NCBI GenBank assembly: GCA_002483105.1
Contig: DLHG01000009.1
Span: 13,576 to 77,575 of the forward strand
Direction of reading: 5' to 3'
From: Bacteroidetes bacterium UBA7674
GTDB taxonomy: Bacteria > Bacteroidota > Bacteroidia > Chitinophagales > Chitinophagaceae
DNA: 64,000 nt
The notes beneath the pieces are model-generated. The model saw nothing but the letters and a program-made list of their open reading frames with translations. It ran no database searches and was not told where the DNA came from. Positions 52,699-61,009 of this stretch are shown piece by piece. The position numbers and the translations under genes are program-made. Each line of letters opens with the position of its first letter. Positions within the stretch are counted from its first letter, which is position 1.

Positions 52699-54276
52699 AT
52701 GGTTGACATTAAACCGGATGAGATTTCGGCGATATTACGCCAACAGCTGACAAACTTCAATGCTTCTGCCGATATGGAAGAAGTAGGCACTGTACTACAA
52801 GTGGGTGATGGTATCGCTCGTGTGTACGGCCTTGGTGGTGTTCGTCAAGGTGAGCTCGTTGCTTTTGATAATGGTGTTAAGGCTATCGCCCTGAACCTTG
52901 AAGAAGATAACGTAGGTGTGGTATTGATGGGTGATGCCGCAGGTATCCGCGAAGGTGATAAAGTACGCCGTACTAACCAGATCGCATCTATTAAAGTAGG
53001 TGAAGGTATGGCAGGTCGCGTAGTGAACACACTTGGCGAACCAATAGATGGTAAAGGCCCTCTGCAAGGCGAACTGTATGAAATGCCACTGGAGCGTAAA
53101 GCACCTGGTGTACTTTTCCGTGAGCCGGTAAAAGAACCATTGCAAACAGGTGTGAAAGCCATCGATGCGATGATCCCTATCGGACGTGGACAACGTGAGT
53201 TGGTTATCGGTGACCGTCAGACTGGTAAAACTGCCATCTGTATCGATACCATCATCAATCAGAAAGAGTTCTATGCTGCCGGGAAACCGGTATACTGTAT
53301 ATATGTAGCGATTGGTCAGAAAGCATCTACTATCGCCGGTGTTATGAAAACACTGGAAGAGAATGGTGCAATGCCCTACACTACTATCGTAGCTGCTCCG
53401 GCTGCTGACCCGGCACCACTTCAGTTCTACGCTCCGTTCGCGGGTGCTGCAATTGGTGAGTTCTATCGCGATACCGGCCGTCCGGCTTTGGTTATCTACG
53501 ATGATCTTTCTAAGCAAGCGGTGGCTTACCGTGAGGTATCCCTGCTGCTTCGTCGCCCTCCGGGACGTGAAGCATACCCTGGTGACGTATTCTACCTGCA
53601 CAGCCGCTTACTGGAACGTGCAGCGAAGGTTATCAATAATGATGAGATAGCTAAAACGATGAACGATTTACCGGAAAGCATTAAGCACCTGGTAAAAGGT
53701 GGTGGTTCTTTAACTGCCCTGCCCATCATCGAAACACAAGCAGGTGACGTATCTGCTTATATCCCTACTAACGTTATTTCTATCACTGACGGACAGATAT
53801 TCCTGGAGTCTAACTTGTTCCTGGCCGGTATCCGTCCTGCGATCAACGTAGGTATCTCTGTAAGCCGTGTGGGTGGTAACGCGCAGATCAAATCAATGAA
53901 GAAAGTAGCAGGTACACTGAAGCTTGATCAGGCCCTGTTCCGTGAACTGGAAGCGTTCTCTAAATTCGGTGGTGACCTTGATGCTGCTACTAAAACAGTT
54001 ATCGACAAAGGTGCACGTAACGTGGAGATCCTGAAACAACCTCAATACTCTCCATACTCAGTTGAGAAGCAAGTAGCTATCATCTACCTGGGTACCAATA
54101 ACCTGATCCGTGAAGTAGCGGTGAAGAACACTAAAGCTTTCGAAGAAATGTTCTTGCAGCAAATGGAGCTGAAACTTCCTGAAGTATTGGCTGAATTCAA
54201 GAAAGGTAACTTACCTGAAGAAGGCATCAAGAAGATGATAAAGCTCGCTCAGGATCTGATTCCTCAGTACAAATAG
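52699..54276 (+). CDS. atpA: F1 ATP synthase subunit alpha
   Basis: 525 residues. N-terminal beta-barrel (VLQVGDGIARVYGLGGVRQGELV), the nucleotide-binding P-loop GDRQTGKTA near 170-178, ALVIYDDLSKQAVAYREVSLLLRRPPGRE (a longer conserved stretch beginning near 258), and the C-terminal helical domain. Alpha alternates with beta in the F1 hexamer and has the non-catalytic nucleotide site. It is the last gene of the operon here: a terminator follows instead of atpG. Confidence 0.98.
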   Translation: MVDIKPDEISAILRQQLTNFNASADMEEVGTVLQVGDGIARVYGLGGVRQGELVAFDNGVKAIALNLEEDNVGVVLMGDAAGIREGDKVRRTNQIASIKVGEGMAGRVVNTLGEPIDGKGPLQGELYEMPLERKAPGVLFREPVKEPLQTGVKAIDAMIPIGRGQRELVIGDRQTGKTAICIDTIINQKEFYAAGKPVYCIYVAIGQKASTIAGVMKTLEENGAMPYTTIVAAPAADPAPLQFYAPFAGAAIGEFYRDTGRPALVIYDDLSKQAVAYREVSLLLRRPPGREAYPGDVFYLHSRLLERAAKVINNDEIAKTMNDLPESIKHLVKGGGSLTALPIIETQAGDVSAYIPTNVISITDGQIFLESNLFLAGIRPAINVGISVSRVGGNAQIKSMKKVAGTLKLDQALFRELEAFSKFGGDLDAATKTVIDKGARNVEILKQPQYSPYSVEKQVAIIYLGTNNLIREVAVKNTKAFEEMFLQQMELKLPEVLAEFKKGNLPEEGIKKMIKLAQDLIPQYK

Positions 54277-54298
54277 TAATTACAAATAGTATACTTAT

Positions 54299-54329
54299 AA
54301 AGCCCTTCGCAATTGCGGAGGGCTTTTTG
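54299..54329 (+). terminator. Terminator after atpA
   Basis: 10-base stem (54301-54310 with 54315-54324, one G/T pair), loop aatt, followed by ttttt. It closes the atp operon. Confidence 0.85.
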
Positions 54330-54360
54330 TTTAATAAAACCGTCATTTCCAGCGCAGTGG

Positions 54361-54502
54361 CTGTTGTACATCAACAGGAACGGAGGGCGAATTTCTCCCG
54401 GCGAAGCTAACCTCCCGGGAGGTAGCGGCTTATGCTGAATGGTGATATTCACCGGGCGATTTTTCGTGGTTCAGTTTTTTTATGCCCATCATAAAGATGG
54501 GC
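54361..54502 (+). promoter_or_regulatory. Three successive hairpins ahead of the gene at 54505
   Basis: Three inverted repeats follow the atpA terminator: ctgttg/caacag (54361-54377, loop tacat), acctccc/gggaggt (54410-54423, perfect palindrome, extended by gct/agc with one bulge), and gcccatc/gatgggc (54484-54502, loop ataaa). The last ends two bases before the ATG at 54505, where a ribosome-binding region would lie. The flanking text around 54340-54400 resembles degenerate Bacteroidota intergenic repeats. Confidence 0.55.
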
Positions 54503-54504
54503 TT

Positions 54505-55251
54505 ATGCAACGCACATGGTTACTTATCATTTTACTGTTCATCAACATACAGGCCACAGCACAGGAACAACTCCAGTCTGACATTGGCGATCAAAATGCA
54601 CAATTACTAAACAAAGGAGAAACCCAACTGGAAGCCGCGGTGGTATACAATCGTTTTGATAACAAGAGCCCTTATACACTGGTGGGCGAATTATTCCTAC
54701 GTTATGGACTTACAAAAAGGATAGAGTTACGAACGCTAATAGAAGAAGGTCGTCGTCGCGATAAGTTTATGGAGGAGACCATGCAGGGCTTTTACCCTTT
54801 ATGCATAGGTGCTAAGGTCTCCCTGATAAAGGACCAAGATATTCTGCCCGATGTTGCATTATCAGGATATTTGAATTTGCCTTTTACTGCACACACCCGT
54901 GAGCAATCGATTCATTGGTCGCCGGCGTTGATTGCCATCTTTGAAAAGGAACTGAAAAATAAGAAATGGAATTTTCTCGCCAATGCGGGCTTTCAACAAA
55001 ATTCGTTCAATAGAGATGTACAATGGCAGGCAACTGCAAGAGTAAAATACCAGGGACTAAAAGATATGGATGTAACGCTGGAGTATTTTGACAACTACCA
55101 GACCGGTGAAAATCCACAACATTGCATTGATTTGGGATATACCTACACGGTCAATAATAATTTCGAAATCAGTACCTGCGCCGGAACTACGATATTCAGT
55201 GAAGATGTAAACGAGTTTGTATCGATTGGTTTTTCCGTGCGCATGCCGTGA
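54505..55251 (+). CDS. Exported protein, probable outer-membrane beta-barrel (transporter-like)
   Basis: 248 residues from the ATG at 54505 (MQRTWLLIILLFINIQATAQ); an earlier in-frame start at 54439 would run through the leader hairpins and is rejected. After the signal peptide come alternating amphipathic strands with turns (LRYGLTKRIELRTLIEEG, VALSGYLNLPFT, FLANAGFQQNSFN, VTLEYFDNYQTG) and a C-terminal strand ending FVSIGFSVRMP. This is the pattern of small outer-membrane barrels annotated as transporters of the MetA/phenol-degradation type. No ligand is suggested. Confidence 0.75.
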   Translation: MQRTWLLIILLFINIQATAQEQLQSDIGDQNAQLLNKGETQLEAAVVYNRFDNKSPYTLVGELFLRYGLTKRIELRTLIEEGRRRDKFMEETMQGFYPLCIGAKVSLIKDQDILPDVALSGYLNLPFTAHTREQSIHWSPALIAIFEKELKNKKWNFLANAGFQQNSFNRDVQWQATARVKYQGLKDMDVTLEYFDNYQTGENPQHCIDLGYTYTVNNNFEISTCAGTTIFSEDVNEFVSIGFSVRMP

Positions 55252-55291
55252 TAACGGTATAGTTTTTTAGCCTGTACATGAAATCATTACT

Positions 55292-56233
55292 ATGAAAACT
55301 CTTCAGTTAATACTCGTTACATTTTTTACCTGTACAATAACACTTTCTTCTTGTAAAAAGGATGACAACAATACTCCGCAACCTGAAACTAAATATCCTG
55401 CAAGGGACGAGATGAATGTGGCTTATGGCAACCATCAGCGCCAGAAAATGGATGTCTATTTTCCGGAAGGATATAATAGTAGCACACCCGTTGTCTTTCT
55501 CATACACGGTGGCGGCTTCGTCGCGGGGTCAAAAGAGGACTTTACACCTCGCGCACAAACATTCCGCACTAAAGGTTTTATAGTAGTCAACATGTCTCAC
55601 AGGTTGATAGATACTACAGGGCTATTATCGTTACCACCTGTACATATGGCCAGCTCTATAAGAATAATTGATGAGTTGGCAGATGTGCATGCTGCCGTAA
55701 ATAAATACAAAGCAATGGCAGCCGAATGGAAATCGGGCACGGGCAAAATGTATATGGCCGGCCATAGTGCAGGAGCTATTCTCTCTATGCTTTACACCCA
55801 GGGCGACTACAATGATGACAAGCACATACGTGCTTGTGGCAACTGGGCAGGACTTACGGACTTATCTATCCCGAGCGATAGCGCTGTAGAAACTCTTGAT
55901 CCTCGGATAAAGGAATTGCTTTATCGCGCTACAGGATACGAAGCTACTGTAGCTAACAACCTCGCTTTTATGGCAATTAGTCCTTATTGGGTGGCCAATA
56001 TCAATGACGGTAGGCCAACGATTACTATATACCCTGAAAACAATATTGTGTTGAATTTGGAAGGAGAAGCAGCCTGGGGTTTACATACTACCCAGAGTTA
56101 TCATCTTCTGTTAAGTAATAAAGGTGTTAACCAGAAGCTGTCTATCTACATGGGTAATGATCATGGTTTCAGCCCCGCAGGGTCATGGGAGAAGCTGATT
56201 GGGGAAACTGTGGACTTCTTTAATGCTAATTAA
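55292..56233 (+). CDS. Alpha/beta-hydrolase lipoprotein (carboxylesterase-like)
   Basis: 313 residues with a lipobox LSSC (Cys21) and a polar linker. The oxyanion-hole motif HGGGF is at 72-76, the nucleophile Ser159 in GHSAG, and a likely catalytic His near 296 in NDHGFSPAG. This is the HSL/BD-FAE-like esterase pattern, suggesting a surface or periplasmic esterase that removes acyl groups from polysaccharides or small esters. It follows the barrel protein in the same direction with a 40-base gap and may share its transcript. Confidence 0.88.
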   Translation: MKTLQLILVTFFTCTITLSSCKKDDNNTPQPETKYPARDEMNVAYGNHQRQKMDVYFPEGYNSSTPVVFLIHGGGFVAGSKEDFTPRAQTFRTKGFIVVNMSHRLIDTTGLLSLPPVHMASSIRIIDELADVHAAVNKYKAMAAEWKSGTGKMYMAGHSAGAILSMLYTQGDYNDDKHIRACGNWAGLTDLSIPSDSAVETLDPRIKELLYRATGYEATVANNLAFMAISPYWVANINDGRPTITIYPENNIVLNLEGEAAWGLHTTQSYHLLLSNKGVNQKLSIYMGNDHGFSPAGSWEKLIGETVDFFNAN

Positions 56234-56315
56234 TTGACAAGTTATTAATAATTACATATTTATAATAAAAGGGGAGATATTCAAATAATCTTTTCTCAAA
56301 TCCCGGACTTTCCCT

Positions 56316-56323
56316 TACCTTTG
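56316..56323 (+). promoter_or_regulatory. Promoter -7 element TACCTTTG for rpsF-rpsR-rplI
   Basis: Exact TACCTTTG followed by GC, as at rplU and panD. It predicts a leader of about 150 bases before rpsF. Confidence 0.65.
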
Positions 56324-56329
56324 CAGTCC

Positions 56330-56477
56330 CAAAATATATCCGGCTACCGGTTCTTTTTGACGGAAGAAGTTCTCTATTCTCATTTTTGAATTTTGAATTT
56401 TGACTTTTGACTTGAAAAGGTATCCAGCGTTGCGGCCGGGTAATTGGGATATTGTTAATCATTTTTTTAAACATTTT
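56330..56477 (+). promoter_or_regulatory. Long leader of the rpsF operon, possible S6:S18 autoregulatory region
   Basis: About 150 bases separate the candidate promoter from the rpsF start, unusually long for this window. The leader contains a heptamer array (56382-56416) and then a GC-rich piece with gcggccgggtaattggg near 56431-56447. S6:S18 leader elements with a CCG-containing bulge are known in other bacteria; whether this piece folds that way was not computed. Confidence 0.3.
56382..56416 (+). repeat. Heptamer array in the rpsF leader
   Basis: ATTTTTG, AATTTTG, AATTTTG, ACTTTTG, ACTTGAA are five consecutive 7-base units, closely similar to the array at 52013. Confidence 0.7.
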
Positions 56478-56840
56478 ATGGCAACAGAAAATCTTCAAAG
56501 CTATGAGCTGATGATCATCTTTACGCCCGTATTGGCTGAAGACGATTACAAAACCGCTCAGAAGAAGTTTGCAGACTTCATCAAAGACAATGGTGGTAAT
56601 GTTACACACCAGGACGCTTGGGGCCTCCGTTCACTGGCTTACCCCATAGCTAAAAAAACAACAGGACTTTACTGGGTAGTAGAGTACAGTGCATCTACTG
56701 ATCTTAACGCGAAACTGGAAGTCCAGATGAACCGCGATGAGAACATTATGCGCCACATGGTAACCCGCCTTGATAAGTATTCGATCGCGTATAACAACCG
56801 CAAGCGTAATAAAAACAAAGAAGTAGAGGCAGTTTCTTAA
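56478..56840 (+). CDS. rpsF: 30S ribosomal protein S6
   Basis: 120 residues from the ATG at 56478 (MATENLQSYELMIIFTPVL), chosen because the longer frame reads through the leader. S6 fold strands SYELMIIFTPVL and WGLRSLAYPI, KKTTGLYWVVEYSA. It binds S18 and the central domain of 16S rRNA. First of the classical rpsF-rpsR-rplI operon; no ssb gene is inserted. Confidence 0.97.
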   Translation: MATENLQSYELMIIFTPVLAEDDYKTAQKKFADFIKDNGGNVTHQDAWGLRSLAYPIAKKTTGLYWVVEYSASTDLNAKLEVQMNRDENIMRHMVTRLDKYSIAYNNRKRNKNKEVEAVS

Positions 56841-56861
56841 TTCATCTAAAACATTCTAACA

Positions 56862-57128
56862 ATGGCTAGGCAAAATGAAATAAAATTCCTGACCTCCACA
56901 CGAGTAGAAAAACGTCAGAAGAAATACTGTCGTTTTAAGAAAATGGGTATCAGGTACATCGATTATAAAGATGCAGAATTCCTGAAAAAGTTTTTAAATG
57001 ACCAAGGTAAAATGTTACCTCGCCGTATTACCGGTAACTCTCTGAAGTTCCAGCGTAAAGTGGCTCAGGCTATCAAGAAGGCACGTCAAATGTCTTTATT
57101 ACCTTATGTTACTGACCTTTTAAAGTAA
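56862..57128 (+). CDS. rpsR: 30S ribosomal protein S18
   Basis: 88 residues with the S18 pattern YIDYKDAEFLKKFLNDQGKMLPRRITG (starting near 31) and KFQRKVAQAIKKARQMSLLPY. Partner of S6 in the 30S platform; 21 bases after rpsF. Confidence 0.97.
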   Translation: MARQNEIKFLTSTRVEKRQKKYCRFKKMGIRYIDYKDAEFLKKFLNDQGKMLPRRITGNSLKFQRKVAQAIKKARQMSLLPYVTDLLK

Positions 57129-57135
57129 AATTGAC

Positions 57136-57585
57136 ATGCAAGTAATTCTGATAAAAGACGTAGATAATCTGGGCGCTGCCCACGAACTGGTTGAAGTAAA
57201 GCCGGGTTATGCCCGTAATTACCTGATACCTCAGAAATACGCTATCGAAGCTAGCGGTTCTAACAAGAAGATCCTTGAAGAACGCCGCAAGCAACTTGAT
57301 AAGCGTGAACAAAAACTGCTGGCTGAAATAGCTAAGGTGAAACAAGTACTCAGCGAAAGCCCTGTGAAAGTAGGTGCTAAGTTGGGCGTTAACGGTAAAA
57401 TATTTGGTTCTGTAACTGCAATTCAGATAGCACGTGCTATTCGTGAGCAAAAAGGATACGAAATTGACCGTCGCCGTATCAGCATCACTTCTGATGAAGT
57501 GAAAGAAGCAGGTACTTACAACGCACAAATAGATTTCGGTAAAGAAAACATCGTTGAACTTCAGTTCGAAGTAGCCGGCGAATAG
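57136..57585 (+). CDS. rplI: 50S ribosomal protein L9
   Basis: 149 residues: the N-terminal MQVILIKDVDNLGAAHELVEVKPGYARNYLIP region, the long connecting helix (about 45-75) and the C-terminal domain LGVNGKIFGSVT. L9 bridges ribosomes and binds 23S rRNA near L1. Last gene of the operon, followed by a terminator. Confidence 0.97.
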   Translation: MQVILIKDVDNLGAAHELVEVKPGYARNYLIPQKYAIEASGSNKKILEERRKQLDKREQKLLAEIAKVKQVLSESPVKVGAKLGVNGKIFGSVTAIQIARAIREQKGYEIDRRRISITSDEVKEAGTYNAQIDFGKENIVELQFEVAGE

Positions 57586-57605
57586 TTCTCCCCGACAATC
57601 ATAAT

Positions 57606-57647
57606 ATTAAAGAGTCCCCCCAACGACAGTCGGGGGGACTCTTTAAT
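57606..57647. terminator. Terminator after rplI
   Basis: A 16-base stem (57606-57621 with 57632-57647) containing six C facing six G, with A/T-rich outer arms and the loop aacgacagtc. Confidence 0.9.
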
Positions 57648-57716
57648 TATTGGTATATTTGAGTAGCCACTACCTTGACCCGGTTATTATATCTGGAATC
57701 AAAACAAATTTGAGTC

Positions 57717-59033
57717 ATGAGAAAGGTTTACTTATTTATCATCGCATGCATGTGCTTCGCTGGTGCAAATGCACAACCACTATACTTCCCGCCGCTCACC
57801 GGTACTACATGGGATACCATGTCTCCCCAGTCATTGAATTGGTGCCAGAATAAGATCGATAGCCTTTACAATTTTCTTGATACCAACAATACCAAAGCGT
57901 TCATCTTACTGAAAGACGGGAAAATAGTGCTGGAGAAGTACTTTGGTACGCATACGCAAGCTACTCCCTGGCAATGGGCCTCAGCCGGGAAGACCATCAC
58001 CTCCTTCATGACAGGCATTGCTCAACAGGAAGGCTATTTATCAATTAGTGATACCACTTCAGATTATCTCGGCTTGGGATGGACCAGTTGCACTCCTCAG
58101 CAGGAAGAGCAAATTACCATCCGCCATCAGCTTGCCATGACATCGGGCCTCGATGATGGTGTTACTGACCCTTATTGTACTTTGAACACTTGCCTGGAGT
58201 ATGAAGCTGATGCCGGTACACGGTGGGCGTACCACAATGGCCCCTATACATTGCTTGACAGCGTAATAGAAAATGCTACAGGTGTAACCCTCAATAGCTA
58301 TACTACCCAAAAGTTAAAGAACCCTACCGGTATGACAGGTACCTTTGTACAAGTGGGATATAATAATGTATTCTTCAGTACGGCACGCAGTATGGCGAGG
58401 TTCGGGCTCTTGATTCTGAACCAGGGCAATTGGGATGGCAATCAGATCATGACCGATACAGCATATTTTAACCAGATGGTGAACACTTCTCAACAGTTGA
58501 ACTTATCGTATGGTTATCTGTGGTGGCTCAATGGAAAACCATCATTTATGATACCGGGTTTGCAAAATGTATTTAATGGCGCTCTATGCCCTAATGCTCC
58601 CTCGGATATGATAGCTGCGATGGGCAAAGACGGTCAATTCCTGGATGTGGTTTCCAGTCAGAATATGGTTTGGGTAAGGATGGGTGAGGCTCCTGATAGC
58701 ACCCTGCCTGTCCCTTTTCTATTGAATGATGAAATATGGGCACATATTAATGCGTTAGAGTGTAGTTCTACAGGGCTCGGAGAGGTTATGGATAACAACA
58801 GTGACCTTGTTCAGATATTTCCTAATCCTGCAATAGATAGAGTAACAATAGTGTCTTCAAGGGCTATTTCAAGAGTGGATATTCTCAGCGCTCAGGGGCA
58901 GCTGTTGAAAAGCGTAAATGCCGACGGCAAAGAATTATGTTTGCCAATTCAAGATTTGCCGGCCGGGCAATATCTCATCAAAGCAAATTTGCAAAATGGC
59001 TCCGCTTGGAGCGGTAAACTCCTGAAGAAATAG
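57717..59033 (+). CDS. Serine hydrolase (class C beta-lactamase-like) with T9SS sorting domain
   Basis: 438 residues. Signal peptide ending GANAQ. The catalytic SxxK is S89-A-G-K92 in WASAGKT and the YxN motif is Y172-H-N174 in WAYHNGPY, as in penicillin-binding-like esterases and class C-type proteins. The C-terminus is a type A T9SS domain (IFPNPAIDRVTIV, GQYLIKANL). It is thus a surface-exported serine hydrolase acting on an external ester, peptide or cell-wall substrate, not a periplasmic beta-lactamase. Single gene between terminator 57606 and the panD promoter. Confidence 0.9.
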   Translation: MRKVYLFIIACMCFAGANAQPLYFPPLTGTTWDTMSPQSLNWCQNKIDSLYNFLDTNNTKAFILLKDGKIVLEKYFGTHTQATPWQWASAGKTITSFMTGIAQQEGYLSISDTTSDYLGLGWTSCTPQQEEQITIRHQLAMTSGLDDGVTDPYCTLNTCLEYEADAGTRWAYHNGPYTLLDSVIENATGVTLNSYTTQKLKNPTGMTGTFVQVGYNNVFFSTARSMARFGLLILNQGNWDGNQIMTDTAYFNQMVNTSQQLNLSYGYLWWLNGKPSFMIPGLQNVFNGALCPNAPSDMIAAMGKDGQFLDVVSSQNMVWVRMGEAPDSTLPVPFLLNDEIWAHINALECSSTGLGEVMDNNSDLVQIFPNPAIDRVTIVSSRAISRVDILSAQGQLLKSVNADGKELCLPIQDLPAGQYLIKANLQNGSAWSGKLLKK

Positions 59034-59089
59034 TCTTAAAATCATGATAATCTTTACTATCAGGTAAATCATCGTTCTAAAAAAGGTGT

Positions 59090-59097
59090 TACCTTTG
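59090..59097 (+). promoter_or_regulatory. Promoter -7 element TACCTTTG for panD
   Basis: Exact TACCTTTG followed by CGC, with only eight bases between its last G and the panD ATG at 59106. The leader would be very short. Confidence 0.6.
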
Positions 59098-59105
59098 CGC
59101 CGGCT

Positions 59106-59450
59106 ATGCAAATAGAAGTTTTAAAGTCGAAAATTCATAGGGTAAAGGTCACTGAGGCCAACCTTCACTACATAGGTAGCATCACTATTGATGAAGACCT
59201 GATGGACGCCGCCAACATGATAGAAAATGAAAAAGTAGCGGTACTAAATATTGACAACGGTGAGCGCCTGGAGACCTATGTGATAAAGGGTACCCGCGGC
59301 TCTAAAATGATCTGTATGAACGGCCCTGCTGCAAAGCGTGTTTCCGTTGGTGATACTATCATCGTTATCTCTTATGCCCGCATGGATTTTGAGGAGGCGA
59401 AAAACTTCAAGCCATGGGTCATTTTTCCGAAAGAAGATAACTCACTGTAA
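59106..59450 (+). CDS. panD: Aspartate 1-decarboxylase proenzyme
   Basis: 114 residues beginning MQIEVLKSKIHRVKVTEANL. Self-cleavage is at Gly24-Ser25 in HYIGSIT, giving the pyruvoyl group, with the GTRGSKMICMNGPAA segment later. It makes beta-alanine for coenzyme A. First of a run of three genes; the flippase-like gene starts 16 bases after. Confidence 0.97.
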   Translation: MQIEVLKSKIHRVKVTEANLHYIGSITIDEDLMDAANMIENEKVAVLNIDNGERLETYVIKGTRGSKMICMNGPAAKRVSVGDTIIVISYARMDFEEAKNFKPWVIFPKEDNSL

Positions 59451-59466
59451 TTATTATCTTTAGACT

Positions 59467-60465
59467 ATGAAAGCCCTGAAATTAGTATTGCAATACGTCA
59501 TATTCCTGGGGCTGGGAATAGCTATCATATACTACATGTTCAACAACATGACGTCTGAGGATAAGGCGTCTATGTACAGTTCAATTAAAGAAACCCGGTT
59601 GTGGATATTTATACCTGTTATTATTTCGGGCTTTCTTTCTCATTGGTTCAGGGCACTGCGGTGGAAGCTGATGCTAAAGCCAATAGATATTCACCCTACC
59701 ACCACCAATACTACCCTGGCTATATTGATAGGCTACCTGGTAAACCTGGCCGTTCCACGCATGGGTGAAGTAGCAAAATGTACAGTACTTGCTAAGTATG
59801 AACATGTGCCGGCCGATAAGATGATAGGCACTGTGCTGGCAGAACGCGCGTTCGATGTACTAATACTGGCGCTCATCACTTTTTCGGCGTTTGCTTTGCA
59901 GGCCGACATCATTGGTGATTTTGCCCAAAGCGTATTTGGTGCTTTTGCAGCAAAAACCACATTACTCCTGATAGCTGTTACGGGTTTGGTATTTATGATC
60001 CTGTTATTAGTATTCATCTATCGCAGGTATAGACATTCCCGTATAGGCAAGTTCATAAAAGGCCTGGCTGATGGAGTTAACTCTATCTGGCTTTTGAAGG
60101 ACCGCTGGCAGTTCATTAGTTATACTATCCTTATCTGGGGTATGTACTACCTGCAAGTAATGATGGGTTTCTGGAGCCTCCCTGCTACTGACCATCTGGG
60201 CGTATTGGTAGGGTTGGTAGTACTCGTATTCGGTAGCGTCGGTATGATAGCCACACCGGGTGGTATAGGAGCTTACCCCGCTTTGGTGGCATTAATATTA
60301 GCCAGGTATGGCCTGTCTGCCGGAGATGGCCAGGCTTTAGGTTGGGTTTCATGGGCGGCACAGGCTGTAATACTTATTGTATTGGGCGTGGCTGCTTTGA
60401 TCATATTACCAATATATAACCGTAAGAAACATCATCATGCACAAACTGGAGTGGATACAAAATAA
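59467..60465 (+). CDS. UPF0104/lysylphosphatidylglycerol synthase-type membrane protein
   Basis: 332 residues, eight or so membrane helices, with the family's SHWFRALRWKLML near 58-70, LAVPRMGEVAKC, AERAFDVLILAL and TPGGIGAYPALVA. The family is the flippase domain found in lysyl-phosphatidylglycerol synthases, here without the synthase domain. Its substrate is unknown, probably a lipid or polyprenol. The last 29 bases overlap the rfaE2 start. Confidence 0.88.
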   Translation: MKALKLVLQYVIFLGLGIAIIYYMFNNMTSEDKASMYSSIKETRLWIFIPVIISGFLSHWFRALRWKLMLKPIDIHPTTTNTTLAILIGYLVNLAVPRMGEVAKCTVLAKYEHVPADKMIGTVLAERAFDVLILALITFSAFALQADIIGDFAQSVFGAFAAKTTLLLIAVTGLVFMILLLVFIYRRYRHSRIGKFIKGLADGVNSIWLLKDRWQFISYTILIWGMYYLQVMMGFWSLPATDHLGVLVGLVVLVFGSVGMIATPGGIGAYPALVALILARYGLSAGDGQALGWVSWAAQAVILIVLGVAALIILPIYNRKKHHHAQTGVDTK

Positions 60466-60928
60466 GATCACGCAAAAGGATGTGCTGTTAAAGCACTGTA
60501 ACAGTTGGCGTGCGCTCGGTAAAAAGATAGTTTTTACCAACGGCTGCTTTGACATACTGCATCATGGCCACCTGGATTACCTTGCCCGTGCTGCCGACTT
60601 CGGTAATATATTGATAGTAGGGGTGAATACTGATGCCTCTGTGAAAAAACTGAAAGGCAATGACCGCCCGATAATACATGAAAATGACCGCGCATTTCAG
60701 GTAGCATCCCTGCTATGTGTAGATGCTGTTATCCTGTTTTATGAAGATACCCCCGAAGAACTCATCAAGTTATTAAGGCCTGATGTATTAGCCAAAGGGG
60801 GCGATTATACGATCGACAAAATAGTAGGAGCAGACCACGTTTTGAAAAGTGGCGGCACCGTAGAAATTATCCCATTTGTGGAAGGTTATTCCACAAGCAA
60901 ACTGATTGCCAATATTAAGAAATTGTGA
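60437..60928 (+). CDS. rfaE2: D-glycero-beta-D-manno-heptose 1-phosphate adenylyltransferase
   Basis: 163 residues, the nucleotidyltransferase domain only. The HxGH motif is in FTNGCFDILHHGHLDYL, then LIVGVNTDASVKKLKG and the PFVEGYSTSKLI end. In E. coli this activity is the C-terminal half of HldE; here it is a separate protein, as in many Bacteroidota. It makes ADP-heptose for lipopolysaccharide core or capsule. It overlaps the preceding membrane-protein gene. Confidence 0.93.
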   Translation: MHKLEWIQNKITQKDVLLKHCNSWRALGKKIVFTNGCFDILHHGHLDYLARAADFGNILIVGVNTDASVKKLKGNDRPIIHENDRAFQVASLLCVDAVILFYEDTPEELIKLLRPDVLAKGGDYTIDKIVGADHVLKSGGTVEIIPFVEGYSTSKLIANIKKL

Positions 60929-60977
60929 ATTGTGCGTTATGTACCGCCGTTTAGTAACCTAACCGTTATGTAGGTGC

Positions 60978-60985
60978 TATTTTTG
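60978..60985 (+). promoter_or_regulatory. Candidate -7 promoter element TATTTTTG for ppk
   Basis: Exact TAnnTTTG match 24 bases before the GTG start of ppk. Confidence 0.45.
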
Positions 60986-61009
60986 TAGTTATTCCCAATA
61001 TAACTGCCT

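Noticed and set aside
54264..54452. 62-codon minus-strand frame after atpA
   Set aside because: It spans the atpA terminator and the hairpin-rich repeats and has no recognisable product.
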